Assembly (NCBI GenBank): GCA_022794295.1
Contig: JAAWEO010000014.1
Coordinates: 1-22,584 of the forward strand
DNA from: Angelakisella sp.
GTDB lineage: Bacteria; Bacillota; Clostridia; Oscillospirales; Ruminococcaceae
Length of the DNA: 22,584 nt
Reading direction: 5' to 3'
The translations under genes were made by a program, and so were the position numbers. This document shows, one piece after another, positions 15,975 to 22,584 of this stretch; position 1 is the stretch's first letter, and every line of letters starts with the position of its first letter. Under the pieces are notes generated by a model, which saw nothing but the letters and a program-made list of their open reading frames with translations, had not been told where the DNA came from and did not search any database.

Positions 15975-17441
15975 ATGCGAAAACGCCTTCTTGCTCTTTT
16001 GCTGGCGGGGGCAGCCGCCTTTTGGGCGTTGTCCCCGGTGGGGTATGCCCTTACCCCGGAGCTGGATATTATTTCGGACACCTACTGTGTAATGGATGCC
16101 GCCAGCGGCCAGGTCCTGATCGAAAAAGGGATGAACAAGCAAAAGGCCCCGGCCAGCATCACCAAGATCCTGACAGTGGCCCTTGCCCTGGACCGGGGCG
16201 GCAACCCCGATGACCGCTTTGTGCTGGATTATAAGACCTGCCATTCCATCGAGGCCGGCTCCACCCATGTGGCCCTTACCGAAGGGGAGGAGATCAGCCT
16301 TCGGGACGCCATGATGGCTACTATGGTAATGTCCGCCAACGATGCCGCCAATGCCGTGGCCCAGTACAGCGCCGGGGATATGGACAGCTTTATCCCCCTG
16401 ATGAACCAAAAGCTCCAGGAGATCGGGGCGGTGAATACGCAGTTTGCCAACCCCAACGGCCTGGACCAGGCCGGGCATTATACCACCGCCTACGATATGT
16501 GTCTGATCACCCAGTGGGCTATGGGGGTGGAGGGCTTCCAGGAGTTTTACGGGGCCCTCAGCTACGAAATGTCCCCCACCAATAAGCAGCCCCAGGCGCG
16601 GCCCTTTAGCTCCCGGCATAATATGCTGCTAAAGACCATGAAATACTACTACGAGGGTGCCACCGGGGGCAAGCTGGGATACACCTACGACGCCCGGCAC
16701 ACCATTGTGACCACCGCGACCCGAGGGGATATGACCCTGATCTGTGTGGCGATGGATTCCCCCACCACCTACGACAAGTACAAGGACTCCCATAAGCTGC
16801 TGGACTATTGCTTCGAGAACTTCGGCACCCTCTCCCTAAAGGCGAAGAACCTCCAGGATTTTAACGTCCCGGTGGTGGACAACCATGGGGAGGCCATTGG
16901 CCGGGTGACCGTTCGGGCGGAGGAGGATATCGACCTGCTGGTTGCCAAGGGCACCCAGGTCAAGGACCTGACCTTCTCCTACGACGTGCCGGAGCAGTAT
17001 CTGAACGGGGCGGAGATCGCCCCCAGCCTGACCATTACCGACCAGCAGGGGGCGGAGCTCTACCGGGGCCCTCTATCCTACCAGGTGACCCAGTCGGCAG
17101 GGGGGGCTGCCCCAAGCATCTGGAAGGGACAGACCTTTGTCTATCCCATCAAGGAAACCGCTCTCCTGCTGCTGAAATGGGCAGGAGGGATCCTGGGGGT
17201 GCTGGTGGCGGGGCTCTTTACCACGCGGTTCTTCATCCGCCGCCACTATAAAAAGCTACGGGAGGAGCGCCGCCGCAGAAAGCTGGCCGCAAGGAAGCGC
17301 CAGCAGGCCGCCCAGAAGAAACAGCGCCGGGAACAGCAGCAGGGCACCCAGGCCGGAAGCCTGACTACCCGCGACAATGTTACCTACTGGCCCGGTGTCC
17401 GCCCGGACCAGTGGTCCAGCACCGGCGGGCAAGGGCTGTAG
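15975..17441 (+). CDS. D-alanyl-D-alanine carboxypeptidase (peptidase S11, DacF-like)
   Basis: A 488-aa low-molecular-mass penicillin-binding protein that trims the terminal D-alanine from peptidoglycan stem peptides outside the membrane. The start is the ATG of MRKRLLALLLAGAAAFWA, because GGAG lies 8 nt upstream and the signal peptide begins there; an in-frame ATG 15 codons earlier lies only 6 bp from the -10 element. The signal peptide is about residues 1-25 (ending VGYA). Motifs are SxxK as Ser61-Ile-Thr-Lys64 with the nucleophile, and SxN as Ser120-Ala-Asn122. The third motif reads GGKLGYT (Lys233-Leu-Gly235), where the family normally has KTG. A C-terminal beta domain follows, then a membrane anchor at about 394-420 and a strongly basic tail rich in Arg, Lys and Gln. 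A bitopic TM anchor is typical of clostridial members. It appears monocistronic. Confidence 0.9.
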   Translation: MRKRLLALLLAGAAAFWALSPVGYALTPELDIISDTYCVMDAASGQVLIEKGMNKQKAPASITKILTVALALDRGGNPDDRFVLDYKTCHSIEAGSTHVALTEGEEISLRDAMMATMVMSANDAANAVAQYSAGDMDSFIPLMNQKLQEIGAVNTQFANPNGLDQAGHYTTAYDMCLITQWAMGVEGFQEFYGALSYEMSPTNKQPQARPFSSRHNMLLKTMKYYYEGATGGKLGYTYDARHTIVTTATRGDMTLICVAMDSPTTYDKYKDSHKLLDYCFENFGTLSLKAKNLQDFNVPVVDNHGEAIGRVTVRAEEDIDLLVAKGTQVKDLTFSYDVPEQYLNGAEIAPSLTITDQQGAELYRGPLSYQVTQSAGGAAPSIWKGQTFVYPIKETALLLLKWAGGILGVLVAGLFTTRFFIRRHYKKLREERRRRKLAARKRQQAAQKKQRREQQQGTQAGSLTTRDNVTYWPGVRPDQWSSTGGQGL

Positions 17442-17459
17442 ACCAGCCGGAAAAAGAAA

Positions 17460-17496
17460 AAACAGGCCGCACCTCTTTACCGGGTGCGGCCTGTTT
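17460..17496. terminator. Strong intrinsic terminator, possibly bidirectional
   Basis: AAACAGGCCGCACC (17460-17473) pairs perfectly with GGTGCGGCCTGTTT (17483-17496) around a 9-nt loop. On the plus strand TTTCTTT follows, ending the carboxypeptidase transcript. On the minus strand the complement of AAAAAGAAAAAA gives a T-rich tail, so it can also end the che operon transcript coming from the right. Confidence 0.88.
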
Positions 17497-17515
17497 CTTT
17501 GCTCGGTTGGGTTGT

Positions 17516-17833
17516 TTACACGCTGTAGGTAATATACATGCAGACGGAGTCAGGTAAAGTGACCGTGTTCGTGCTGATCACTGCAAAATTGGGATAGTCA
17601 CGACCCATCATCTCATAAAAACGGTTTGCAGCGTTCGTTACATAGTTCACGGTGCCTCGGATGGACTTTGTGTACGTACCGGGCCTGAGATTCTGGTTCG
17701 TGTTATACGTACCCGTACTGAGCTGGTAGTTGGTAATCAGACCGCGAAGCTGGCGTTCGGACTTTTCATCCACGTCTACGATGATGCCGCCGATATCCAT
17801 GTAGGTATGGCCATTCTCGATCCATGTCCTCAT
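17516..17833 (-). CDS. Hypothetical protein, 105 aa, at the tail of the che operon
   Basis: I do not recognise this family. The ATG of MRTWIENGHTY is chosen because GGAAAGGGG lies 8 nt upstream; a GTG three codons earlier abuts that site. The product is small, polar and Tyr/Thr/Asn-rich (STGTYNTNQNLRPGTYTK; later NYVTNAANRFYEMMGRDYP and a beta-like NFAVISTNTVTLPDSVCMYITY). It has no signal peptide or membrane segment. It reads as an alpha/beta cytoplasmic domain, but that is only an impression. It starts 37 bp after cheB and ends just before the shared terminator, so it is probably the last gene of the chemotaxis transcript. Its base composition is somewhat less GC-rich than the che genes. 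Confidence 0.7.
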   Translation of the reverse strand: MRTWIENGHTYMDIGGIIVDVDEKSERQLRGLITNYQLSTGTYNTNQNLRPGTYTKSIRGTVNYVTNAANRFYEMMGRDYPNFAVISTNTVTLPDSVCMYITYSV

Positions 17834-17870
17834 AGCGAACACCCCTTTCCTTTGATCTGATGGTCCGTGG

Positions 17871-18971
17871 TTACTTTTTGTTGGTCAGGTAGCGGATGAT
17901 CTCTCCGCCCATCTCCCCCAGGGGAAGCTGCTTTTGTACCGCCCCCAGCTTGAAGGCCACGGCGGGCATTCCGTAGACCACACAGGTCTCCTTGTCCTGG
18001 CCCACGGTGTAGGCACCGGCCTGGCGCATTTTCAAAAGACCCTTGGCCCCGTCCGCCCCCATGCCGGTAAGGAGCACCCCCATGGCGTTGGCTTTTGCCA
18101 CCTCCGCCACCGAGTCGAACAGCACATCCACCGAGGGACAGTGTCCGCTCACCTTGGGCCCCTGTTCGCTGCGCACATAATAGCCCCGAACATCCTTGGC
18201 CAGGCGAAGGTGGTATTCCCCGGCACCGATGATGATCTTTCCCTGCTCCACCCGGTCCCCGGGCTCGGCCTCCTTTACCGACATATGGCAGATGCGGTCC
18301 AGGCGCTGGGCGTACATCTTGGTAAAGACCGGCGGCATATGCTGGACAATGATCACCCCTGGGGTGTTGGCAGGCAGGTCCCGCACCACCTCTAGGATGG
18401 CCTCGGTGCCCCCGGTGGAAGCACCAATGGCAATAATGGGGGCCTCCCCCACAAAGGTCCGCCGAAGCATCAGCCCGGGCTTGGCAGCCCCTGGGACCGC
18501 AGAAGCCGCAGGAGCGGTCCCTCCCGGCACAGGCGGTGCAGCGGGACGGGGGGCGGTGCGCTTGGCTACCTTGGCAGCGGAGGCAATGCGGATCTTTACC
18601 GTCAGCTCCGACATGAACCGCCGCATCCCGTCGGGACCCTTGATCTCCGGCTTGCGGACAAATTCCACCGCCCCTGCGCTCAGGGCATCCAGTACCCGGA
18701 TAGGGGCGGAGCTTACCACCACCACCGGCAGGGGATTTACCGGCATCAGCTTGCGCAAAAAGTCGATGCCGTTCAGCTTGGGCATCTCCACATCCAGGGT
18801 GGCTACGTCCGGCTTCAGGGTCTTGATCTTCTCCATGGCGTCCATGGCGTCCACGGCGGTGCCGATCACCTGGATCCGGGGGTCACCTGCCAGGGCGTCG
18901 GTCAATGCCTTCCGGAAGAAAACGGAGTCGTCGACAATAAGCAGCCGGATCTTGCCTTCTGCATCGGACAT
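17871..18971 (-). CDS. cheB: Protein-glutamate methylesterase/glutamine deamidase CheB
   Basis: A 366-aa cytoplasmic adaptation enzyme. It removes methyl groups from receptor glutamates and deamidates receptor glutamines after phosphorylation by CheA. The N-terminal receiver domain (about 1-125) has LLIVDDS (acidic pocket Asp14-Asp15), the phospho-acceptor Asp60 in TLDVEMP, and Lys107 in VRKPE. A Pro/Ala linker (about 138-170) leads to the methylesterase domain: Ser185 in GASTGG, His211 in QHMPP, and Asp in GMGADGAKG near residue 307, forming the catalytic triad. The length is typical. AAGGAG lies upstream of the ATG within the 3' end of cheR, and only 5 bp separate the two genes, so they are translationally close. 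Confidence 0.96.
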   Translation of the reverse strand: MSDAEGKIRLLIVDDSVFFRKALTDALAGDPRIQVIGTAVDAMDAMEKIKTLKPDVATLDVEMPKLNGIDFLRKLMPVNPLPVVVVSSAPIRVLDALSAGAVEFVRKPEIKGPDGMRRFMSELTVKIRIASAAKVAKRTAPRPAAPPVPGGTAPAASAVPGAAKPGLMLRRTFVGEAPIIAIGASTGGTEAILEVVRDLPANTPGVIIVQHMPPVFTKMYAQRLDRICHMSVKEAEPGDRVEQGKIIIGAGEYHLRLAKDVRGYYVRSEQGPKVSGHCPSVDVLFDSVAEVAKANAMGVLLTGMGADGAKGLLKMRQAGAYTVGQDKETCVVYGMPAVAFKLGAVQKQLPLGEMGGEIIRYLTNKK

Positions 18972-18976
18972 AGGGC

Positions 18977-19816
18977 TCAGCTCCTTCTCTGGTAGATTGC
19001 GGGCTTTACATATTGATACCTGCTGTTGTTCCCAATACTCTCCGAATGGCCGATAAAGAGGAACCCGCCCTCGGAGGTGGCGTTGTAAAACTTGTTGATG
19101 ATGCTGTCCTTGGTGGGACCGTCAAAGTAGATCATCACGTTGCGGCAGAAGATCAGGTCAAAGGGCCGCTTAAAGTGGAAGGGCTCCATCAGGTTGCCGG
19201 GGCGGAAGACCACCTCCCTGCGGATCTTGTCACAGATCTGGAAGGTGCCGTCTGCCCGGGGGACCAGGTACTTGGTCCGCCAGGCGGGGGGAAGGCCGCT
19301 CAGCTCCTGTTCGGTGTAAATGCCCTTCTGTGCCTTGGTCAGCACCTTCATAGAGATATCGGTGGCTAGAATGGTGGTGTCCCAATTCCCCTTCCGGGCG
19401 CCGAAGTACTGGTCCAGCACCATGGCAATGTTGTAGGCCTCCTGGCCGGAGGAGCAGCCGGCGCTCCAAATACGGAACTCGTTGTTCTTCCGGGTTTTCA
19501 GGAAGTAGGGGATCAGCTCCTGCTCCATAAAGGTGAAGTGCTCCTGCTCCCGCATAAAAAAGGAGAGGTTTGTGGTAAGCTTGTTGAGCATGGTGGTCAT
19601 CTCGTTGCCGCTCTGGTCCTCTTTTACCGAATCCAGGTATTGGCGGAAGCTGGTGAAGCCCCGCTGGTTCAGCTCAAAGGAGAGGCGGCTTTCGATCAGC
19701 ACCCGCTTTTTGGTCAGGTCGATGCCGTACTTCTGCTTGACAAAGCCGGTAAGGTCGGCAAACTCCGCATCGGTCATGCGGAGTATTCTGGATTGTGCTG
19801 CATTATCTGGGCTCAC
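18977..19816 (-). CDS. cheR: Chemotaxis protein methyltransferase CheR
   Basis: A 279-aa S-adenosylmethionine-dependent methyltransferase that methylates receptor glutamates, opposing CheB. The N-terminal helical CheR domain is about residues 10-85 (MTDAEFADLTGFVKQKYG, LIESRLSFELNQRG). The SAM-binding Rossmann domain has RIWSAGCSSGQEAYNIAM and later FDLIFCRNVMIYFD. The C terminus (GGFLFIGHSESIG) is typical of the family. The start is taken as GTG at 19816, because AAGGAGC lies 8 nt upstream; the next in-frame ATG, 13 codons on, lacks a site of that quality. No receptor-tethering C-terminal extension is present. cheB follows after 5 bp. Confidence 0.95.
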   Translation of the reverse strand: MSPDNAAQSRILRMTDAEFADLTGFVKQKYGIDLTKKRVLIESRLSFELNQRGFTSFRQYLDSVKEDQSGNEMTTMLNKLTTNLSFFMREQEHFTFMEQELIPYFLKTRKNNEFRIWSAGCSSGQEAYNIAMVLDQYFGARKGNWDTTILATDISMKVLTKAQKGIYTEQELSGLPPAWRTKYLVPRADGTFQICDKIRREVVFRPGNLMEPFHFKRPFDLIFCRNVMIYFDGPTKDSIINKFYNATSEGGFLFIGHSESIGNNSRYQYVKPAIYQRRS

Positions 19817-19852
19817 GGACAGTAGCTCCTTCCCATTACATAATCGAATGTC

Positions 19853-19919
19853 AGAGCCTCAGCAAAACCTCCCCGGTGCGCCGGAAACGGCGTGCAGGGA
19901 GATTTTTCAAACCGGCTCT
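19853..19919. repeat. Palindromic repeat unit A
   Basis: A 67-bp unit bounded by AGAGCC and GGCTCT, with inner CCTCCC/GGGAG pairing. It ends GCAGGGAGATTTTTCAAACC before GGCTCT, which closely matches the end of unit B. It lies in the 258-bp cheR-cheW spacer, directly upstream of cheR. Confidence 0.55.
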
Positions 19920-19920
19920 T

Positions 19921-19975
19921 AGGGCCTATTCAAGACCTGCCCTGGTGGTATGCAGGGAGATTTTAAAGAGGCTCT
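19921..19975. repeat. Palindromic repeat unit B
   Basis: It begins AGGGCCTATTCAAGACCTGC and ends GCAGGGAGATTTTAAAGAGG before CTCT. It follows unit A after a single base. Its start matches the left end of the 230-bp element at 13780, and its right half matches 13977-14009 (GCCCTGG.GG..TGC.GGG.GATTTT...GGCTCT), so these belong to one repeat family dispersed in this genome. Confidence 0.6.
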
Positions 19976-19983
19976 TATGCCCA

Positions 19984-20024
19984 AACTGCCGCCCCTCCGC
20001 CTGGGCGGGAAAGAGGCGGCAGTT
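19984..20024 (-). terminator. Possible attenuating hairpin after cheW
   Basis: AACTGCCGCC (19984-19993) pairs perfectly with GGCGGCAGTT (20015-20024), with further GC pairing inside. Downstream on the minus strand there are only three T residues and no T-tract. It may slow or partly terminate transcription between cheW and cheR, or protect the cheA-cheW message from 3' decay. Confidence 0.4.
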
Positions 20025-20074
20025 GAAAAGCGCAGATTGGTTGGTGGTTCCGGATCAAAAGGCCCCAGGGCTGC

Positions 20075-20554
20075 TTAGTAGGGCCGCAGATCACTTTGGA
20101 AGAATTTTTCGCAGTCGATGTTAAGGACGACCTTGTCCCCCACCTTGGCAATAGAGGAGAGGTACCGGTCCCCGGAACGCATCCCGGTCTCCGGCGGGGG
20201 GTTGCGGATGGCCTCGTCCATCGAGACCACGTCGGCCACCATGTCCACAATAAGGCCCACCTGCATATCAGAGATGTTTACCATAATAATGCAGGTCTTA
20301 TCGTCATAGGCGCGTTCTTCCTGACCGAACTTCAGGCGGACATCGATAATGGGGGCTACCTTGCCCCGCAGGTTGATGATCCCCTTGTAGTAGATGGGCA
20401 GGCCGGGGATCTGGGTAATGGGCTGGATGCCGATGATCTCCGAAATGTACAGAAGCTCGATGCCGTAGCAGGTGGTGTCGATGAAGAAGGTGAGGTAACG
20501 GCCCCTGAGATCTTCCAGGGCGTCCTCTGCCACGATTTTGGTATCAATACTCAC
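20075..20554 (-). CDS. cheW: Chemotaxis coupling protein CheW
   Basis: A 159-aa cytoplasmic adaptor that links chemoreceptors to the CheA kinase. A single CheW-like beta-barrel domain covers nearly the whole protein: RYLTFFIDTTCYGIELLYISEI, then the conserved PITQIPGLPIYYKGIINLRG followed by KVAPIIDVRLKFG, and later GLIVDMVADVVSM. The start is GTG at 20554, with GGGGGAG about 6 nt upstream. It begins 19 bp after cheA ends, in the same transcript. A 258-bp repeat-bearing spacer separates it from cheR. Confidence 0.95.
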   Translation of the reverse strand: MSIDTKIVAEDALEDLRGRYLTFFIDTTCYGIELLYISEIIGIQPITQIPGLPIYYKGIINLRGKVAPIIDVRLKFGQEERAYDDKTCIIMVNISDMQVGLIVDMVADVVSMDEAIRNPPPETGMRSGDRYLSSIAKVGDKVVLNIDCEKFFQSDLRPY

Positions 20555-20573
20555 GATAACTCCCCCTTTCTCC

Positions 20574-22584
20574 CTAGTGCCGCGAATTCAGCAGGTTGTT
20601 GGCATCCAGAATCAGGCTGATGCTGCCATCTCCCAGGATGGTGCAGCCGGAGATGCCCATCTGCTTGATCTCGTACTTCGAAAGGAACTTGGGGAAGGGC
20701 TTTACCACCACCTGCTGTTCGCCCAAAAGCTCGTCGGCGAAGATGCAGGCCACCTTCTCGCTGTTCTCGATCTGCATGATAATGCCCTCGGAGAGGTCAG
20801 TGACCCTGGTATCGATGCCGTAGACCTGGTGGAGGCGGATCAGGGGATAGCACTGTCCCCGCAGCATGATCATCTCCGAGCCGTCGGTATCCAGCACCAG
20901 CTGGGCCCCCTCGGAGAGCTTGAAGGACTGCTTAATGGAGGTGATGGGCAGGGTAAAGACCGAGTTGCCCACCGCCAGCTCCATCCCGTCCACAATAGCC
21001 AGGGTCAGGGGGATCTTAATGGTAAAGGTGGTGCCCTCTCCCCACTTGCTGTCGATGGAAAGGGTGCCGCCTACCTTTTCCAGGTTCTGGCGGACAACGT
21101 CCATGCCCACCCCTCTGCCGGAAAACTCGGTGACCTCCTTGTTGGTGGAAAAGCCGGGGAGCATAATAAAGCCGAAGATCTCCTTGTCGGTGTACTCGCT
21201 TTCCGGCTTGGTGAGAAGGCCGTTATTCCGGGCCTTTCTCATCAGGGTCTCAGTATCCAGGCCCTGCCCGTCGTCGGAGATGGTGATGACGATCTCCCCG
21301 CCGATGTTTTTGGCCGCCAGGGTGATCTTGCCCTTGGCGGGCTTACCCTTCTTCACCCGCTCCTCGGGGAGCTCGATGCCATGGTCCATGGAGTTGCGGA
21401 TCATGTGCATAAAGGGATCGCCGATGGCCTCGTTAATGGTCTTGTCCACCTCGGTATCGCCGCCCTCGGTGACCAGGTCCACATCCTTATCCAGCTTTTT
21501 GCACATATCCCGGACGATGCGGTTCATCCGCTGGAACACCCCGGAAAGGGGGACCATCCGGATGGACATCACCACGTCCTGAAGCTCGTCGGTCAGCTTG
21601 CGCAGCTCCCGGGCGGACTTGTGGAAGCTGTCCAGCTTCAGTCCCCGCAGCTCCGGGTTACCCACCACCATAGACTCGGAGGTGACGATCTCGCCCACCA
21701 GGTCCATAAGCTGGTCCAGCTTGGCCTGGTTCACGCTGACCAGGCTCTGCTTCACCTTGCCGCCGCCGGCAGCGGGAGCGGCAGGAGCTGCGGCCGCAGG
21801 GGCGGAAGCCGCGGCCTTGGGGGCGGCGGGGGCGCTCTCTCCCGCAGGGGCCTTGGGGGCCTCCGGGGCGGGGGCGGCGGTGCCGTCGTCCATGACCTCA
21901 TAGGTCTTGATGTTCACCGCGTTCTCGATGGCGTGGATGATGTCATCCAGGGAGTCTGCGGGCTTCAGGTCCAGGATCAGACCGTTTTTGATGATTTCGG
22001 AGCAGCAGGAGGCGTCGTTTTCCGGATGGGAGGGGATGGATTCGATGCGGTCGCACAGGTCCTTCAGCTGGGAGATCAGCATAAAGGCCCGGATGTTTTC
22101 CATCTGGCACCCGTCCTCAAAGAAAACCTTGATCCGCACCAGACCGGCCTCCCCGCTGGGCGGCGGCGGGGCAGCGGCTCCCTGGTCGGGGGCTGCAGCC
22201 TCCGGGGGGGGCTCTCCCTTCATGACAGCGGCCAGACGCTTCAGCTCGGCAATCATGTCGCCGGGGTCCTTGGTGGCCTCTCCACTGTTTTGGACCGATT
22301 CGATCTCGGTCTTCAGGAAGTCGGAGGCCCGGAACACCAGGTCAAAAAGGGTCTCGTTGACATTCCCCATCCGGGCGGGATCCTCCCGGATGATGAAGAA
22401 AACGTCCTCCACGGCGTGGGCCAGGGTGGAGATCCCGGTAAATTCCATCATGGCGGAGGAGCCCTTGATGGTGTGCATGGTCCGGAAGATCTCATTGATG
22501 CTGTCCTCGCTGAAGCTCTTGGACTTTTCCGACTCCAAAAGGATCTCGTCCAGCTGCTCCAGAAGGGTGGTGGATTCGTAAATG
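20574..22584 (-). CDS. cheA: Chemotaxis histidine kinase CheA (5' end outside the window)
   Basis: At least 669 residues are present; the reading frame runs off the window edge, upstream residues reading IYESTTLLEQLDEILLESEK, so perhaps 15-20 residues are missing. The domains in order are: P1 Hpt with the phospho-acceptor His in RTMHTIKGSSAMM; a P2 response-regulator-binding domain (RIKVFFEDGCQMENIRAFML); a long Ala/Pro linker; P3 dimerisation (KLDQLMDLVGEIVTSESMV); P4 ATPase with the N box HMIRNSMDHGIE, G1 DDGQGLD and G2 GRGVGMDVVRQN; and the CheW-like P5 domain to the C terminus. CheA autophosphorylates under receptor control and passes phosphate to CheY and to the CheB encoded downstream. 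The TTG codon at 22538 is not a start, since coding continues upstream. All key residues visible are intact. Confidence 0.96.
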   Translation of the reverse strand, partial: IYESTTLLEQLDEILLESEKSKSFSEDSINEIFRTMHTIKGSSAMMEFTGISTLAHAVEDVFFIIREDPARMGNVNETLFDLVFRASDFLKTEIESVQNSGEATKDPGDMIAELKRLAAVMKGEPPPEAAAPDQGAAAPPPPSGEAGLVRIKVFFEDGCQMENIRAFMLISQLKDLCDRIESIPSHPENDASCCSEIIKNGLILDLKPADSLDDIIHAIENAVNIKTYEVMDDGTAAPAPEAPKAPAGESAPAAPKAAASAPAAAAPAAPAAGGGKVKQSLVSVNQAKLDQLMDLVGEIVTSESMVVGNPELRGLKLDSFHKSARELRKLTDELQDVVMSIRMVPLSGVFQRMNRIVRDMCKKLDKDVDLVTEGGDTEVDKTINEAIGDPFMHMIRNSMDHGIELPEERVKKGKPAKGKITLAAKNIGGEIVITISDDGQGLDTETLMRKARNNGLLTKPESEYTDKEIFGFIMLPGFSTNKEVTEFSGRGVGMDVVRQNLEKVGGTLSIDSKWGEGTTFTIKIPLTLAIVDGMELAVGNSVFTLPITSIKQSFKLSEGAQLVLDTDGSEMIMLRGQCYPLIRLHQVYGIDTRVTDLSEGIIMQIENSEKVACIFADELLGEQQVVVKPFPKFLSKYEIKQMGISGCTILGDGSISLILDANNLLNSRH

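Noticed and set aside
1..22584. CRISPR array, tRNA or rRNA genes
   Set aside because: The only regular repeats are the coding YD repeats and the dispersed palindromes. No spacer-repeat pattern, cloverleaf or ribosomal RNA sequence was seen.

Overview
The window looks like chromosomal DNA from a motile, GC-rich, low-G+C-phylum anaerobe of the class Clostridia, probably an Oscillospiraceae-type gut bacterium. This is inferred from strong AGGAGG-type ribosome binding sites, GC-rich coding DNA, a clostridial signal peptide, a DacF-like carboxypeptidase and a cheA-cheW-cheR-cheB operon. The genus cannot be fixed from the sequence alone.

Region 1 (1-9250) is accessory in character. AT-rich DNA holds a small unknown ORF (58-351) and then an AT-rich leader with a 13-bp inverted repeat. 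Next comes a 7.8-kb secreted RHS/YD-repeat surface protein (610-8457). This protein stops inside its YD repeats, without the RHS-associated core or a C-terminal toxin. Its 3' end is joined, at an 11-bp sequence that also occurs 75 bp downstream, to a 5'-truncated gene for a CxxC-21-CxxC two-membrane-segment protein. After that lies a multiply frameshifted gene remnant (about 8752-9167). Together these read as an old recombination scar behind a polymorphic-toxin-like gene.

Region 2 (9398-15807) is a catabolic locus. On the minus strand, in order of transcription, are a KdgT-family permease, an alpha/beta hydrolase, a PdxA2-type dehydrogenase and a DUF1537 four-carbon acid sugar kinase. A PrpR_N-domain Fis-type regulator is divergently transcribed. 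By known chemistry (DUF1537 kinase plus PdxA2) the pathway probably imports a C4 sugar acid such as D-threonate or D-erythronate, phosphorylates it at C4, and oxidatively decarboxylates it to dihydroxyacetone phosphate. The divergent intergenic region holds a candidate promoter for each direction, two dyad-like candidate operators and a 230-bp MITE-like palindromic element.

Region 3 (15896-17496) is a monocistronic D-alanyl-D-alanine carboxypeptidase gene with a near-consensus promoter and a strong hairpin terminator that could serve both strands.

Region 4 (17516-22584) is a minus-strand chemotaxis operon: cheA (cut by the window edge), cheW, a 258-bp spacer carrying palindromic repeats related to the element in region 2, cheR, cheB, and an unknown 105-residue ORF at the tail. 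CheA, CheW, CheR and CheB together form the receptor-coupled kinase core and its methylation-based adaptation branch.
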